Shown here: piece after piece, positions 35,682 to 47,403 of the stretch
Layout: each line of letters starts with the position of its first letter
How positions within the stretch are numbered: the first letter of the stretch is position 1
Source: Planoprotostelium fungivorum
Taxonomy: Eukaryota; Evosea; Variosea; Cavosteliida; Cavosteliaceae
NCBI GenBank assembly: GCA_003024175.1
Contig: MDYQ01000035.1
Span: 1-64,000 of the forward strand
Direction of reading: 5' to 3'
DNA length: 64,000 bases
Translations under genes and position numbers: made by a program
The notes under the pieces: model-generated
Databases searched by the model: none
What the model was told of the DNA's origin: nothing
Seen by the model: the letters and a program-made list of their open reading frames with translations, nothing else

Positions 35682-37564
35682 TTATTCTTCACTTCCATCA
35701 TCCAATTCAAAGGTAGATATCTTCCAAGGTATCACTCTGTCCGTGATCATCTCGTTGGCCGCCAAAGTTGTCTCTCTCATTCGAAACTGAAATCATCAGA
35801 ACGAGTCAATGCTTGATGACTTCACCGCTCTATTATGCTTCCAGAAGAAAAAGTGCAATATGGACATCCTCAGATAGCCCACTCTCTCTCCGTTGATGAT
35901 GGCTGTCTCATAGGTGGGATTTTCTACTGTTCTCCTGAGTATGGGTCCCAATGGTTCGTCACGGGATACGACCTGTCATCGATGGTCAGTGCACAGAGAT
36001 CGTGAGATGATCGATGATGATGATGTGATCGCGATCGTGATCTCGTCAACATGGACACGTGACAGTCGTCGATCATCACGATCACGAGAGATGATCGAAA
36101 TCCACGATCGAGGCCGATGAAGGAAGATGACGATCAGAGATCCATTTTACATCACTCACCTCCGTCGTCAAGATGCTGGGTAACTTATCCTCCTCTTCAG
36201 TCGATATACAAGTCCTCGTCGACGGCGCAGTCCACCACATTCCATCTCCCTCACAGCGCCGCGTCAGCCTCTGCTCCCGGTCAGCTCATTCTACCACCCT
36301 CTCTCACCTGTGGCCCGTGGTTCTTCAACACGACCGTGTAATTCCGCGGTGCGTCTCTCCTCTTGTGGAGTTCGAGTGCATCCAGGTCGGATACGTCGTT
36401 GGGGAGGTACAAGACTGACTTTAAATCTCCACCACGGATGTCTACGTGCCAGCCTCTTCTGATCTCTTGGAGCATCTGTTGCGTCCACATGATGAAGGTG
36501 ATGTGACGCGAACGAAAGATCTCCGTGGCAACGGCTCCCTCATCAGACGAGCCGTAAGCGTATCCAGCTCTGTAGAAATTGAGACGAGAGATGATGATGA
36601 TCGTCCACACTTGTTGACGCGCTCTCGTTGGTGTCGCGTGATGAAATACTGAGCGAAATTCTTTGGTGTCTGCATCTCTGCGATGTAGATCCAGTTGTCG
36701 TCCATGTAGGGGATGATGCGAAAGATGGTGCTGGTGCCCGCGAACCAAAGATACTTCCAACCGTTAGAAGGTCGCAGAGCGATGACATCGTAGCGTGGTA
36801 AGAGATGCCATGGAAAGGTAAAGTCGAGATCTCCAAAGAAGATGTCCGTGTTGACTCGGATCCAATGTGAGAATGGTGTCAGCCTTCCCTTCCAGTTGAA
36901 GATTTCTTTGTGAAAAACGGATGCCCACGTGTTCGATAGCTCGTGGATGGCGTACACATCATTGAGATAACTGATGATTCATCAATGCGAGGAATGTGCG
37001 GAAGTTCTCACGTTTGAATGGCCTCGAACGTGGTGTCTGATTCGTCGGATGTGCAGTTCCAGACGGAACACATTCCACCGGCGATACGTCTATATAATTG
37101 TTCTGGTGTGAAGCAGAGGAATCGAATGTTCTCGTCGTATCTCTCTCCCGCGGTCCCATTTAGACAATACGGTGATGCCGTGGTGATGACAAATAAGAGC
37201 GTCATGTTTTGATTCCTCTTGACTGATTCAAAGAACCAAGGCAAGTAGTCAGGCTTCTGTGGACGTAATGAGACGAATGATTCTCTGACAGCATCATGTG
37301 GTATCTGAGTTGATCGTAGCACACCTTGTCTCCCAGCCAAACGGTGATGGCAACCAGTGGTGGTTCGTCCCATTTCATTTGCACTTGTTCTTTCCACGTA
37401 TCCCTCTTCGAGTCACTCAGATCTCTCGATGTTGACCCGACATCTTGATCATATGACGTGATGGACCTCGTCGATCCTAATTGATAGAAGACCAATAATA
37501 AGACGAGGATGACGCAGGCCAAGATGTATATTTTGTTCTGCGAGGCCAGCGCGATCTTCGACAT
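35682..37564 (-). CDS. Type II membrane glycosyltransferase-like protein (DUF6625 type)
   Basis: The Met at 37564 starts a short cytosolic end and one signal anchor (IYILACVILVLLLVFYQLG), the layout of Golgi glycosyltransferases. The luminal part shows KPDYLPWFFESVKRNQNMTL, SPYCLNGTAGERYDENIRF, WIRVNTDIFFGDLDFTFPWH and YDVIALRPSNGWKYLWFAG, with the D-x-x-F-G-D segment likely to include the metal-binding acidic residues. This fits DUF6625, which has a nucleotide-sugar transferase fold. Later exons: TEIFRSRHITFIMWTQQ, CEGDGMWWTAPSTRTCIST, RRTVENPTYETAIINGERVG and RETTLAANEMITDRVIPWKI. Stop TAA at 35682 overlaps AATAAA. One intron (35973-36159) is unusually long. Donor and acceptor sugars unknown. 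It lies 115 bp from the divergent ThTPase gene. Confidence 0.65.
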
Positions 37565-37679
37565 CAGTCGTGCTAAATTTAAGAGTAAGAGAAGCCAAAA
37601 AATCCCGAGAAGCCTCACCCACCTCTTTACAACTGCCAGATCTAAGTCACTCACGTGACCACATCGCTTCCAATTTCTA

Positions 37680-38493
37680 ATGATGAAGGCAGCATTAGAG
37701 GTGATAGTCGTTTCTCTCTGTCATTTTGATTCATGATGATCAGGTGGAAGCCAAGTTTAGATATACTGTTCTACCTCAAAGTCTTCTGCAACGGACATCT
37801 TTCGTATCTAAGAAGACGTTCACCGACGTTTATTATGACACACCCAAATTCGATCTCACAACGAGAGACATCTGGTTCAGACGCCGCGATCAGATCGTGG
37901 AATGCAAAGTGCCTTCACTTCAGAACAGTACCCACTCGAGTGACCTTCTTCACCATATCTCAAGTGTTGAACCCCACAGCCAACAGTGTTCAAGTTGACC
38001 AATACATCGAGATCGTGAGAGAATCAGACATTGATCGACATCTGGACACGCTTTCTCTCCAGAAGTCTGATGGAGTAGATCTCTTTGCGAGATGGAACCT
38101 GTCACCCTTCTGCACCATCACTACTACGAGGACAAAGTTGTCCATCGTCGATCAACCAGCCACAGTCGACCTCGACGAGACTGATTTCGGCTATCGGGTT
38201 GGAGAGATTGAAGTGATGTTAGAAGAAGGAGGAGATGTGAGTTCTAATGGTGATGAAGATCAGACAACTGAATTCACCATCAGAGGGAAGAAGCAAGCAG
38301 ACTGATTGAAAGGATATGCACTGAACACGGTCTAGAGACTTCTTCTGTACCGGGGAAGGTGATGGATGATCACGCACCTGAGAGATGATGTTCATCGCGG
38401 CAGGTTCTCAAATATATCGAAGATAGAAATCCACAATTGTACGCTCTGTGGAAACAATGCGGACTCCTGCAAAGCAAAAAAATATCTGGATGA
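37680..38493 (+). CDS. Thiamine triphosphatase (CYTH superfamily)
   Basis: Hydrolyses thiamine triphosphate to the diphosphate inside the triphosphate tunnel fold. The start at 37680 (MMKAALE) is joined by a 43-nt intron to VEAKFRYTVLPQSLL; the splice creates the ExExK signature EVEAK, strong support for this start. Next come FTDVYYDTPKFDLTTRDIWF and RRRDQIVECKVPS, with the basic and acidic tunnel residues, then RTKLSI, DLDETDFGYRVGEIEVML and, after a further intron, IEDRNPQLYALWKQCGLL, which corresponds to the C-terminus of animal THTPA. The stop is TGA at 38491-38493. Length about 220 residues agrees with the family. Substrate is inferred from the ThTPase-like tail; other CYTH activities are possible. 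Confidence 0.8.
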
Positions 38494-38683
38494 AATAGAT
38501 CACATTGACCATCATTATCGTGGTCATCAGAGTCAACTCGAATTGAAAGTCTTCAGCTGACGAGAACATTGGATCGCCTTCGTCCAAAGTTGATCCAAAC
38601 GAAATTCTCATAGCCGTACACGTAGCGGACGGTGATCAGCGTCGTTCATTCATTTCCCCACCGTTCCCGAGAATGAATATCGA

Positions 38684-40190
38684 ATGAAAACTCCAATCGG
38701 CAGCAGTACCATCGATCACAACGTCGACCACACGACCGACAGCATGGAACGCATCAAGAACTTCGTCGAACAGATACCCATCTATAACCCCCTTTCCGAT
38801 CTGTCCAAAGCATATCGCAATCCATTAGCCACATTTGCCGTTGCATTTTGGATGGCCCTCATGCCTCTCTCTGTTCTGGGTCAGGTGTGTGATATTAAAG
38901 CATCTCTCGGTTGAAGACCTAAACAGCTACTCGTATGGTTCAACCCGTTCCTCTGGCCTTATTGGCTATGGATCAACATGGATTCTGCACCAGTGAAAGG
39001 TGGTAGAGTCTTACCTTGGGTCAGAAATGTGAGGCGATCGTCTGACATCCACTGTGATCATTACCTCATTCTCTGACAGTGGACCATATGGAAATACTTC
39101 AAAAGCTATTTCCCAGTCAATGTGAGCAAAACGATCCATCACCCCTGCTAACAACTTTAGATCGTCAAAGAAGTTGATCTCCCTTCCGACACAAACTACC
39201 TCTTTGCCGCTCACCCTCACGGAATACTTCCCCTTGGTGATCATCTCGACTCATCGACCCGTCCATCATCGTCACCCAAACCTTCACCTTCGCATGCTCA
39301 CCCTCTTAGGTCTGTGGTGCAATTTCGCCACCGAAGCCAATCACATCTCTGAAGAATTCCCCGGCATCAACTTCTCTCTCTGCACTCTCGAATCAAACTT
39401 CACCATTCCCTTCTTGAGAGATCTCATGCTGAGTCTTGGTGTGTTCCATCATCCATCATCTTCCAATCACACTCCATCATCCTCTCATTACCTCTAAAGG
39501 TATCCTTCCCGTATCAGAAGAATCCATTCGTTACGTCTTAGAGAAGACTGGTGTCCACGGAAGAGAGAAGGGAAAGGCATCTGCCATCATCGACGTGGTC
39601 GGTGGCTCCGCCGAGTCATTAGACGTTCAACCCGGACGAGCTCGTCTGACTCTGAAGAAGAGAACTGGATTCGCTCGCATCGCCATCGAAACAGGAAGCG
39701 ATCTCGTGCCCGTTTTCACTTTCGGTGAGCGTCCATCGCCATCATCTTTAAGACATCATCTTGACGAGTCATCAGGAGAGAACGAGATGTTCTATCAAGT
39801 CGACAACCCCCGCGGCTCTTGGTTGAGATTCATCCAAGAGACTCTAAAGACACTCATCGGCATGAGCCCCACCGTGAGTCCATCTCATCGTGATGTCCGA
39901 CATGAAGCTGAAGAATGCAGTTGTTCTGGGGAGTCTCCATCAAAGGCCCAGATTGGGGCTTCTTACCGATGCAAGTTCCCCTCACCAGTGTCGTAGGCAG
40001 ACCCATCAAGGTACAGAAGATGGAGAAAGCCACAGACGAAGCCATAGAGAACCTAAAGGCCCAATACATCCGAGAGCTCAAGGCCCTCTACGATCGACAC
40101 AAGGTCCATCATCGTCCATCTACAACGACTGACTCTCTTCAGGACACGTACGCCAAGGACAGGAAGGAAGAATTAGACATCGTTCAATAG
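38684..40190 (+). CDS. DGAT2-type diacylglycerol/wax ester acyltransferase
   Basis: Makes neutral lipid at the ER by transferring an acyl chain from acyl-CoA. Start at 38684 (MKTPIGSSTIDHN). A hydrophobic segment (NPLATFAVAFWMALMPLSVL) is followed by LLVWFNPFLWPYWLWINMD. The catalytic motif is YLFAAHPHGILPLG at about 39205-39245. Later exons have EFPGINFSLCTLESNFTIPF, SESIRYVLEKTG-like text, AIIDVVGGSAESLDVQPGRA, KKRTGFARIAIETGSDLVPV with FTFGEN, and WGVSIKGPDWGFLPM, all in family order. The C-terminus KDRKEELDIVQ ends with TAG at 40188-40190, itself the first unit of a tandem repeat. Convergent with MCM8. MGAT and wax synthase share this family. Confidence 0.9.
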
Positions 40191-40262
40191 ATAAAAGAAG
40201 AATAAGACATCGTTCAATAGATGAAAGAATTAGACATTGTTCAATAGATGAAAGAGTTAAAC
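40174..40262 (+). repeat. Imperfect tandem repeat spanning the DGAT2-like stop codon
   Basis: About three units of roughly 28-32 bp built on gacatcgttcaatagat followed by an A/G-rich spacer. The first unit encodes the last residues and stop of the acyltransferase; the others extend towards the convergent MCM8 stop at 40292. Confidence 0.7.
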
Positions 40263-40291
40263 AATAGATGAAAGGAAGAATAAGAATAAGT

Positions 40292-43100
40292 TCAATAGAG
40301 AGAGAGTTTATAAGATTTGGGACCTTGTTTGAGGAGGAATCCTTCTACGTTCATTGAATCGATGAAATCTTGCACGTTGGGTACTCTCAGTCCCAATCTC
40401 GTCATGACATTGTTCAATTCCTGCAATGGTTGTCAGTTGAAATTTCGATGGGATTTGAAGGACGTCTCACCGTGACGTTGAAGACGGTCTTGCTCAAGTC
40501 TTGGCTCATCCTCGTCAACTGTGTAGGTCAGTATCGTGGAGAATCTGTGGGAGATCGTGGAGAATCTGTGGGAGATCGTGGAGAATCTGTGGGAAATCTC
40601 ACCTCGGCGATGAATCTGCCGGCTTCCTTCTTCTTTCCCATTCCCGCGTTTCTTCTGAAATCAATGTTCCCCATTTCATCTTCAAATTGTTCGTACAACG
40701 ACTCCTTCATGATCTCTATGACATCCTATCATCTCATCAGATCTCCCACACATTCTCCACACATTCTCCATGAATTCTCCCCACCCACGCATCTTGCTCC
40801 GTCACTTCTTCCCTCAATTCGAGCTTGGCCCTCGCCTCAGACAACCGAATGATGGATTCCAATTGTCTCGTTGTAATGGGAGTGCTCTCGCTGCTCCTGT
40901 GTTTCTCTCTCAACGAGAGATAAAAGTTTTGTATGACCGCACAAGCTTCCGGACTCAACCTTCTCCTTTGAGTCGGTTCGATCGGTGAATGGACTCACGT
41001 AGGGTAGACGTACTGCCGTGCGTAAGCGATGTACTTCCGTAAGAGGATGGGGTGGAGGGGATCGAATGCACTGTGTCCGATCTCCAATCGACTGAGGAGA
41101 GAGCCTTCACCGTTATCTAACACAGTCTCTCTCAGACAACCAACCACTGTCAGAACATGTAAGTCGTTTCATTGAAAGAACAGGTCGTTGAAGATGTAAA
41201 TCGTTTGGAATGTGATAGTAGAGACTCACTCGACTTTGGTTTGCTTCGTTTTCCTCCGTGTAACTGATTGAATGAGATGAGACGAGAGAGAATGATTTAC
41301 CTCCATGACATGTTCGGAGAGCAATAGATCTCTCTTCTCGTCTGGTTTGTCTAATAGAATGAAGACGAGATCGAAGCGAGATAAGAGGGCGGCTCCGATG
41401 TTTAGGTTCCCCGATACCGTCTTGGCCTTACTATTGGAGTGAGAGAAAGATTAAAAAGTGGAGGAGAAAGATCGAATGAGAACAGATGATGAGATGAATG
41501 AACAGGTAACATGAGAAATGAATGTGTGAGAACGATGAAAGATAGTGAACTCACTTGTAATGTCCTCCGACTGGATTGGCAGCAGCGATGACTGACGTAC
41601 GAGCCGGTAGGTTGGCCACGATTCCCGCCTTGGCGATACTGATCCTCTGTTGCTCCATAGCCTCCATCAGTGCCGTGTGTTCGTTGACCATCTTATCAAA
41701 TTCATCGATGCAGCAGCATCCCCTGTCTGCCAGAACGAGAGCTCCCGCCTCTAACGCGTAATCACCCGTGCCCGCCTCCTTCATGAGAGACACCGTCAGC
41801 CCCGTCGTCGTCGAATTACTGCCGCAGACATAAACTCCACGAGGTGCCACGTTGTTGATGGCTGTGAGCATCTGTGATTTACCCAAACCTGGATCGCCCA
41901 CGACGAGCAAGTGGGACTCTCCCCTGACTGGTATTCTAGAGTTCTCGTCGACGTATTTCGGGCAGCCACCGAAGAGGGTGAGAACCATCCCCGCTTTGAC
42001 CATCTCGTGACCGTAAATGGAGGGACAGACCGAGTTGACGATGAGACGGAAGACGTTCTGCTCATCAGATATCTCCTGGAAGGCGTACATCTCTTTCGTC
42101 GTGAATTGGGCCACTTCGTTCTTGTTGAGGGTATCGTTCGTCTTGTCCGAGTCGATGGAGTTGGCGTCGATGTAGATGTAGAAGGTGGCCTTGTGGTTGT
42201 CTTTCTTTCCTTTCTTCTCGTCAGATGTTACTCTCTTACAGATGATGATGATGATACGAGATGATGTCGATGTCTTCGATGGAAGTGAGAGGGCTCACCC
42301 TTCTCTGCTTCTGTGCTGACCGTCTTGACGATGCCACAGATGGTGACGACATCTCCGGGCACGCAGGTGTCCACGAGGTCTGCAGTCAGCTCACATTCCA
42401 CCGTTCTGGGCACTCGACCGGGTTCCTTTCGGTCCATCTGCTCTTGGATCTTGATCTTCTGCATGTCTTGAGTGACTGCACTCTGGTAATTGGGCACGAA
42501 TGTCTTTGAACGACAACCCTGGGTGCCACATCGGTCTGGATATCTGCCGTTGGTTGATGGTTGAAACGACAAGATCGATCGAGATCGAACTCACTTGTAT
42601 TTGCCATCTTTGAGATGTACGGTCATCTCTTGTTCGCACGTGCCGCACTCAAAGTTCATCTGGTTGACATACGGTCTGATGTGACCCACTCGAACGACTG
42701 TTCCTTTGATAGAGAGGAATTTTCCGATGCAGTTGGACTTGAGAGATCGGAGGGGGGTGCAGTAGCCAAAGTTTTCCAATCTGGGGGTGATCTTCTTGAT
42801 CGACCCACTCCTCCTGGAATCCCGATAGATTAAATTACAGAAGGTGATACCGAGGCAAGCGATCCCCATCTCTGGTTCATTTTCTATGAGCGCTGACAAT
42901 TTTGGAGGGATGACTGATTTGAGTTTGGAGTAGTCGACTGGTATCGAATGGTTAAATTCAACGTCTTCGAGAGTCGGACATGCATCACTCTCTTCCAAAG
43001 AGGTGACGAATGATTGAATGAAGTCGATTTGCAATGCATCCGGAGAGAATACTTCCTCCGGAAAGTATAGATCCCATCCCAGCAGCTCCTCCTCTCCCAT
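40292..43100 (-). CDS. MCM8: MCM8 helicase
   Basis: AAA+ DNA helicase of homologous recombination, normally partnered with MCM9 and important in meiosis. Start at 43100 ([18 protein letters not shown]). The N-terminal OB/zinc region has [18 protein letters not shown] and [12 protein letters not shown], giving paired Cys ligands. The ATPase core has Walker [31 protein letters not shown] (Walker B, with CCC for the usual ICC/CGI), [18 protein letters not shown] (sensor 1), and an arginine finger exon [17 protein letters not shown] near 41330-41390. The C-terminal helical part [20 protein letters not shown] and [20 protein letters not shown] with [17 protein letters not shown] is specific to MCM8, as is the winged-helix end [18 protein letters not shown] (stop 40292). 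Divergent from the WRKY gene by 119 bp. Confidence 0.93.
40536..40598 (-). repeat. Three-copy 21-bp minisatellite in an MCM8 intron
   Basis: Three head-to-tail copies of gtggagaatctgtgggagatc (last copy ending gaaatc) lie between the exon ending RFIAE and the one starting at about 40520. Because the last unit abuts the GTGAGA donor, the repeat forms most of the intron. Related cacattctcca units recur in the preceding intron at 40740-40775. Confidence 0.8.
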
Positions 43101-43219
43101 CGTGATCTTATGTTTGTGTCTTGTGATGTGACATCACTTCGTGGAAAACAGAGAATAAAATGAATTTTGACAAATAACTTTCTAAGAATATCGGTAAACG
43201 AAAGTCTTAAGACATCGGC

Positions 43220-44118
43220 ATGGGAGCCGAAGCCTCTCATCTTCTTCAACCACCCGATGATTCATCGACGATCTTACCAGCACCTCCGATAGAACAGGGT
43301 CGTAATTCAGACGACGTGATATCAGAAACACAAGAAGAGCCATTCACACAAGAGGATGGATATCGATGGCGGAAATATGGACAGAAACAAGTCAAGGGGT
43401 GTAAATATCCGAGGTCGTATTATAAATGCACACACACCAACTGTGGAAGGAGAAAGTATGTGGAGAAGACAGATGAAGGGATTGAATCCGTGTCCTACAA
43501 AGGTTCAGAACACAATCACGACGCACGAAAGACGGTCAGAGGTAATGCCGAAGATCAGAGCTCTTTCAAACAATGGGTCCTGACCGTGGTGAGATGGAGG
43601 TGGCATCTTCACTGTCGCTGATACGTGATACAGCAAGATTCTACGAGAGAAGAGCCACCAACGATAGAGATCGCAGCGAACGCCGCCTCTAATGGAACAG
43701 TAGTGATGCCACGATTAGTCGTGGAGAGCTCCGCTCAGGTCGATGCGACAGACGACGGGTACCACTGGAAGAGATACGGACGAAAGATGTTGAAATCAGG
43801 ACCATTTGTCAGAGAGTACCTCTCGTGTATCTTTCCAGGTTGCCCAGTGAAGAAAGTGGTCGAGCAGAAGGTAGAGACACATCTAGTCACATATGATGGC
43901 AATCACAACCACCCACCACCCACCCACAAGGTGAGTCACACACATCATCATCCATCACCCCATCAAACACCCCCAATCACCATCGAACATCGTCGCCATC
44001 ATCTGATAGACAGAAACAGAAGAGGAAGAGGATCTCATACCACACTCAAGATGACACGACAAAGAGAGAACGAACCAAGGAGAAGAGGACAACGATGGAA
44101 GAGAATGTATTAAGATAA
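43220..44118 (+). CDS. WRKY transcription factor with two WRKY domains
   Basis: A DNA-binding regulator of the WRKY-GCM1 superfamily that recognises W-box type TTGAC sites. Start at 43220 ([16 protein letters not shown]). Domain one: [20 protein letters not shown] followed by [19 protein letters not shown] and GSEHNHD, a complete C-x4-5-C and H-x-H zinc site with canonical WRKYGQK. Domain two, after an intron region near 43580-43620: [40 protein letters not shown] and DGNHNHPPP, keeping the zinc ligands but with WKRYGRK instead of WRKYGQK. The last exon is basic ([10 protein letters not shown]), a likely nuclear signal, ending at TAA 44116-44118. The layout corresponds to group I. Only 21 bp separate it from the convergent coiled-coil gene. 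Confidence 0.93.
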
Positions 44119-44139
44119 AGGGTGCTCGTGTTGTGAGGT

Positions 44140-47100
44140 CTAGTTGCGAGTAGCAGTTCTAGTCTTTCTGGAGGAAGTTCTCGTTGTGCTCTCGGCCTCG
44201 GACACTGATGATTCACCATCATCGTTCTCTGTCACGGTCTTCTTCTTTGTCACCTTCTTCTTCTTTGGTACGACGACCTCCTCTTGGATGACGGTCTGTG
44301 CATGCATCAGATCATGTCCATCGATATCCGCGATCGCGATGATCGTGATGAGATGTGATCGATCGTTATGTGTGATCGTGAATGATCGTGATGTGATGCG
44401 ATGGTGATGACGCATGATGATCACCTGCTCGACGACAGAGACAACGGTGGCAGTGGGCACGACGGTGGCGATGGGTGTGCCTATGACGATGGGCTCGGGG
44501 TTGATGTTGGAGACGTTCGCGGTCGACCTCCTGGTGGCAGGAGTGTAGGGTGACTTCCCATAGTCAAATCCTCTCTGAACTGGAGTGCCTGTCACCATCT
44601 TCCTCTTCTTAGCGATGGGGGAAGCTGCGTCTGTCAGTCTCCTCTCTTCTGATCAGGATATCCACAAGGATATCCGTACGAGCGTGTGATCGTGATGGAT
44701 GGGCTTGGCATAGGATATCCGTTGTAGATGGACGACTCACCCTCTCCGACGACACCGGATCTCTGGTGGAATTCCTCTACGAAGCCCTCCAATTCGATGA
44801 CTCTCAGTCTGTACGTCTCGATGGTGGCTGCCTGCAGCTCGAGCTGGTTGACGGTGGAAGCGTGGGTGACCTGCAGCTCCATGTACCTCTTCTCTAATTC
44901 ATCGTACGTCGCTTCCAACTCTGCCAGGCCTCTGTTCTTTCTCTTCGTCTCGACCAGATCTCCTTTGATGGTAGCCAATTGAGATGCGATGCTGTGAACG
45001 TGAGAAGAAGGTCGAGAGATGGAAGATGGAAAACGCACGTGACTTCTCTCTCTGCGAGAGCGTTGTAGGCCTCGGATTTGGCGAGGTGGACGAGTTTGAG
45101 AGTGGCAAAGATGTGCTTGAGGGTGGAAAGAGGGTCGGTGGGGTCTTCGCGGACCTGTTTCTCGTCAATCCAAGTTTTTTCGGCCGAAAATATCAATCCA
45201 GATGGAAAAAATAAATCATGACGAAAAGAATAAATGGAAAAGAATAAATGATGAAAGGATAAATGGAAAAGAATAAATGAAGATGAAGAGAAGATGCTCA
45301 CCGATTCGAGTTCGGCACGTGTGTGCTCCTGCTTGGCCCATGCGATGAGCTCCAAGAGTTGTTCCTTGGCTCGAACGAAATGCTGGTAAGTCTGGTCGGA
45401 GCTCTGAAGTGCCTCGTTGTAGTCCTCCTCGACTCCCTCCAGCTCGTTGAGTCTGGCCTGCAGGGCGGCGTTCTGTCCACCGTCAATCTACAACCCGCCA
45501 ATATCCATCTCACATCGTTCGTGAGCACCACCAGCCTGTTCTCGATGTTCTTGATCATGTCCGCCTTATCTTGAGCGTCCTGACAACGTCAATCGAAAAC
45601 ATGAAGACGTCTTCACCTTCTTCAGAGCACCGTTCTCCTCTTCAGCGTTGTAGAGGTCGTCGAGCTCCTCTCTCAACTGTGCGTTTTCGGCATCGAGCCT
45701 GACCTTCTCGTCTTCCAAGATCTTGTGCTGCTCCCGTTTCAATTCCCAAAAATGCCTCTTTTTTTCTCACCGCGACAACCATGTTTCTCATGTCAGTGTT
45801 GACGGTCTCGAACTCCTCCTTGATGGTGTTCATGTCATCAAAGGCCTTGTCCTTGGCTTCCTGCAGGTTCTCGCTGTTGTTCATCGCGTCATCCAGCTCG
45901 GCCTTCATGGCTTCGATCTGCTTGTTCAACTGCTCGAATGTCAGCTTCAAATTCCATTCACATCAGAGTCGATGGTGAGAATAAATGGAAATAAAATGTA
46001 TTTTCACCTTTCTCAGCTCGACTTGGGCTTGAGCGTGAGCGGCGTTGATCTCGTCTAATCTCGCGCGGTCGGTGCGGTATTGCTCGATCTCGGCGTGGAG
46101 TGTCTCGTTGTTTCTCTTGAGGCTGTTGTTCTCCTCCTCGTATTGACGGAGGTCGTTCTCTAGTCCATCCAGATCCGTTCCTTGTTCGTGTCTCTCCTTC
46201 TCCAAGTTTTCCAGGGCGGCCACCTTTGCCTCCAGCTGTCACATGATGAGAATGTGATATGATGGATGATGGATGATGTGATGTCGCACCTCTGCTTGCA
46301 GACGATCAGAGAGAGAAGTGAGATCGGTGATGTCCTTCTCGTCTTGTTGGGCTTGGTTGAAGAGATCGTTGTTCTCATCCTCTAATGCGGCCGAGTGCTC
46401 GTTGGCGGCGTTGAGGGCGTTGGCCAATTGGATGGATTCAGCTCTGAGTTGTTCGGTGTCTCTCGCGTGCTACATCTTTTTCAGGATGTGATGATAGAAG
46501 ATGGACGATGCTCACTCTGGCCTCGATATCAGAGAGAGTCTGGTTCAAACGGTCGGCCTCTCTGGCGGCATCGTCTCTCTCTTGGTTGGCCTGGGCCAGT
46601 GCATTCTTAAGCTGATCGATGAGATCCAGAGCCTTCTGGGTCTCTTCGGTCTGTCTCTCGGCCTCAGACTTCTCCAGGTAAACTCTGTTGTCAGACTGTT
46701 TCAGAGCATTCTGAAGGGCGTTGATGTCTGTTTCGTACGCATTGCGAAGTCTGTTCAAGTGATCCCTCTCAGATTGAACTGTCTGCACCAACTATCGTCT
46801 TTTTAATCGAACAATCGAAAGAGATTGAAAATGATAAATACCTGATTGTATAAGTCCAGGATAGCCTTCAGCTCGACGCTCTGCTTTGCAGATTGGCTGG
46901 TAGTGTAGGCGAATCTGAACTCTTTTAGCAGGCGCAGGAGGTTGAGTAGAATCTCACCTTGAGGACAGATCGGTGAGCAGGGTGTTGATGGTCGTCTTAA
47001 ACTCCTCCAACTTGACGGATTCCTCAGATTCACCAGAGATCTGTTGGTTGTATGTGTTGATCTCGGTTCTCAAACGCTGACCCAACTGGGTTAAGAGTAG

Positions 47101-47244
47101 GTTGACTTGCTCTTGGAGATTGTTCTCCTCTTGGATGATGGAATCGACTTCATCTGCAGTGGTTTCTGTCTCTACGAACGTTTCCACCGTCTTGGTGGGT
47201 TCTTTTCTGCTTCCTTTCCCCAGGGTCTTGAAGAAGGACGACAT
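44140..47244 (-). CDS. Long coiled-coil, filament-like protein with basic tail
   Basis: No family firmly recognised. Start at 47244 (MSSFFKTLGKGSRKEPTKT). The first segment is DEVDSIIQEENNLQEQVNLL, then an almost unbroken coiled coil of about 600 residues over about nine exons (RDHLNRLRNAYETDINALQN, DQLKNALAQANQERDDAARE, LDGLENDLRQYEEENNSLK, QLNKQIEAMKAELDDAMNNS, ELEATYDELEKRYMELQ). The non-helical tail has GTPVQRGFDYGKSPYTPATR, a hydrophobic TP-rich stretch, a basic cluster VVVPKKKKVTKKKTVTE that could be a nuclear signal, and an acidic Ser-rich end with RTSSRKTRTATRN. A short head, central rod and tail with a basic cluster resemble intermediate filament or lamin layout, but no rod-end consensus or CaaX box is visible. 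Stop at 44140. Confidence 0.65.
44296..44424 (-). other. Long GATC/ATCGTGATC-rich intron of the coiled-coil gene
   Basis: A 129-nt intron between exons encoding VVSVVEQ and TVIQEEVV. It is made almost wholly of short overlapping units such as gatcatca, atcgtgatc and gatcgcgat, several of them palindromic. Most other introns of this gene are plain and shorter. Confidence 0.6.
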
Positions 47245-47403
47245 GGTAGCTGTTAAACGTTGTTCGTTATACTGGCCCAAACGCAAGAGAGAAAACAACG
47301 TGGAGAATTTCTTGTGAATTTTGGCGCCAAAGATGATGGCTGGCTCTGAATATCTGGAGTGAGAGAGGGAAGAGAAGGGAATGAAGTTTTGTATTTATCG
47401 ATT

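Noticed and set aside
40536-40598. Regular repeats that might suggest a CRISPR array
   Set aside because: The units are head to tail without spacers and lie inside an intron of a eukaryotic gene; this is a minisatellite.
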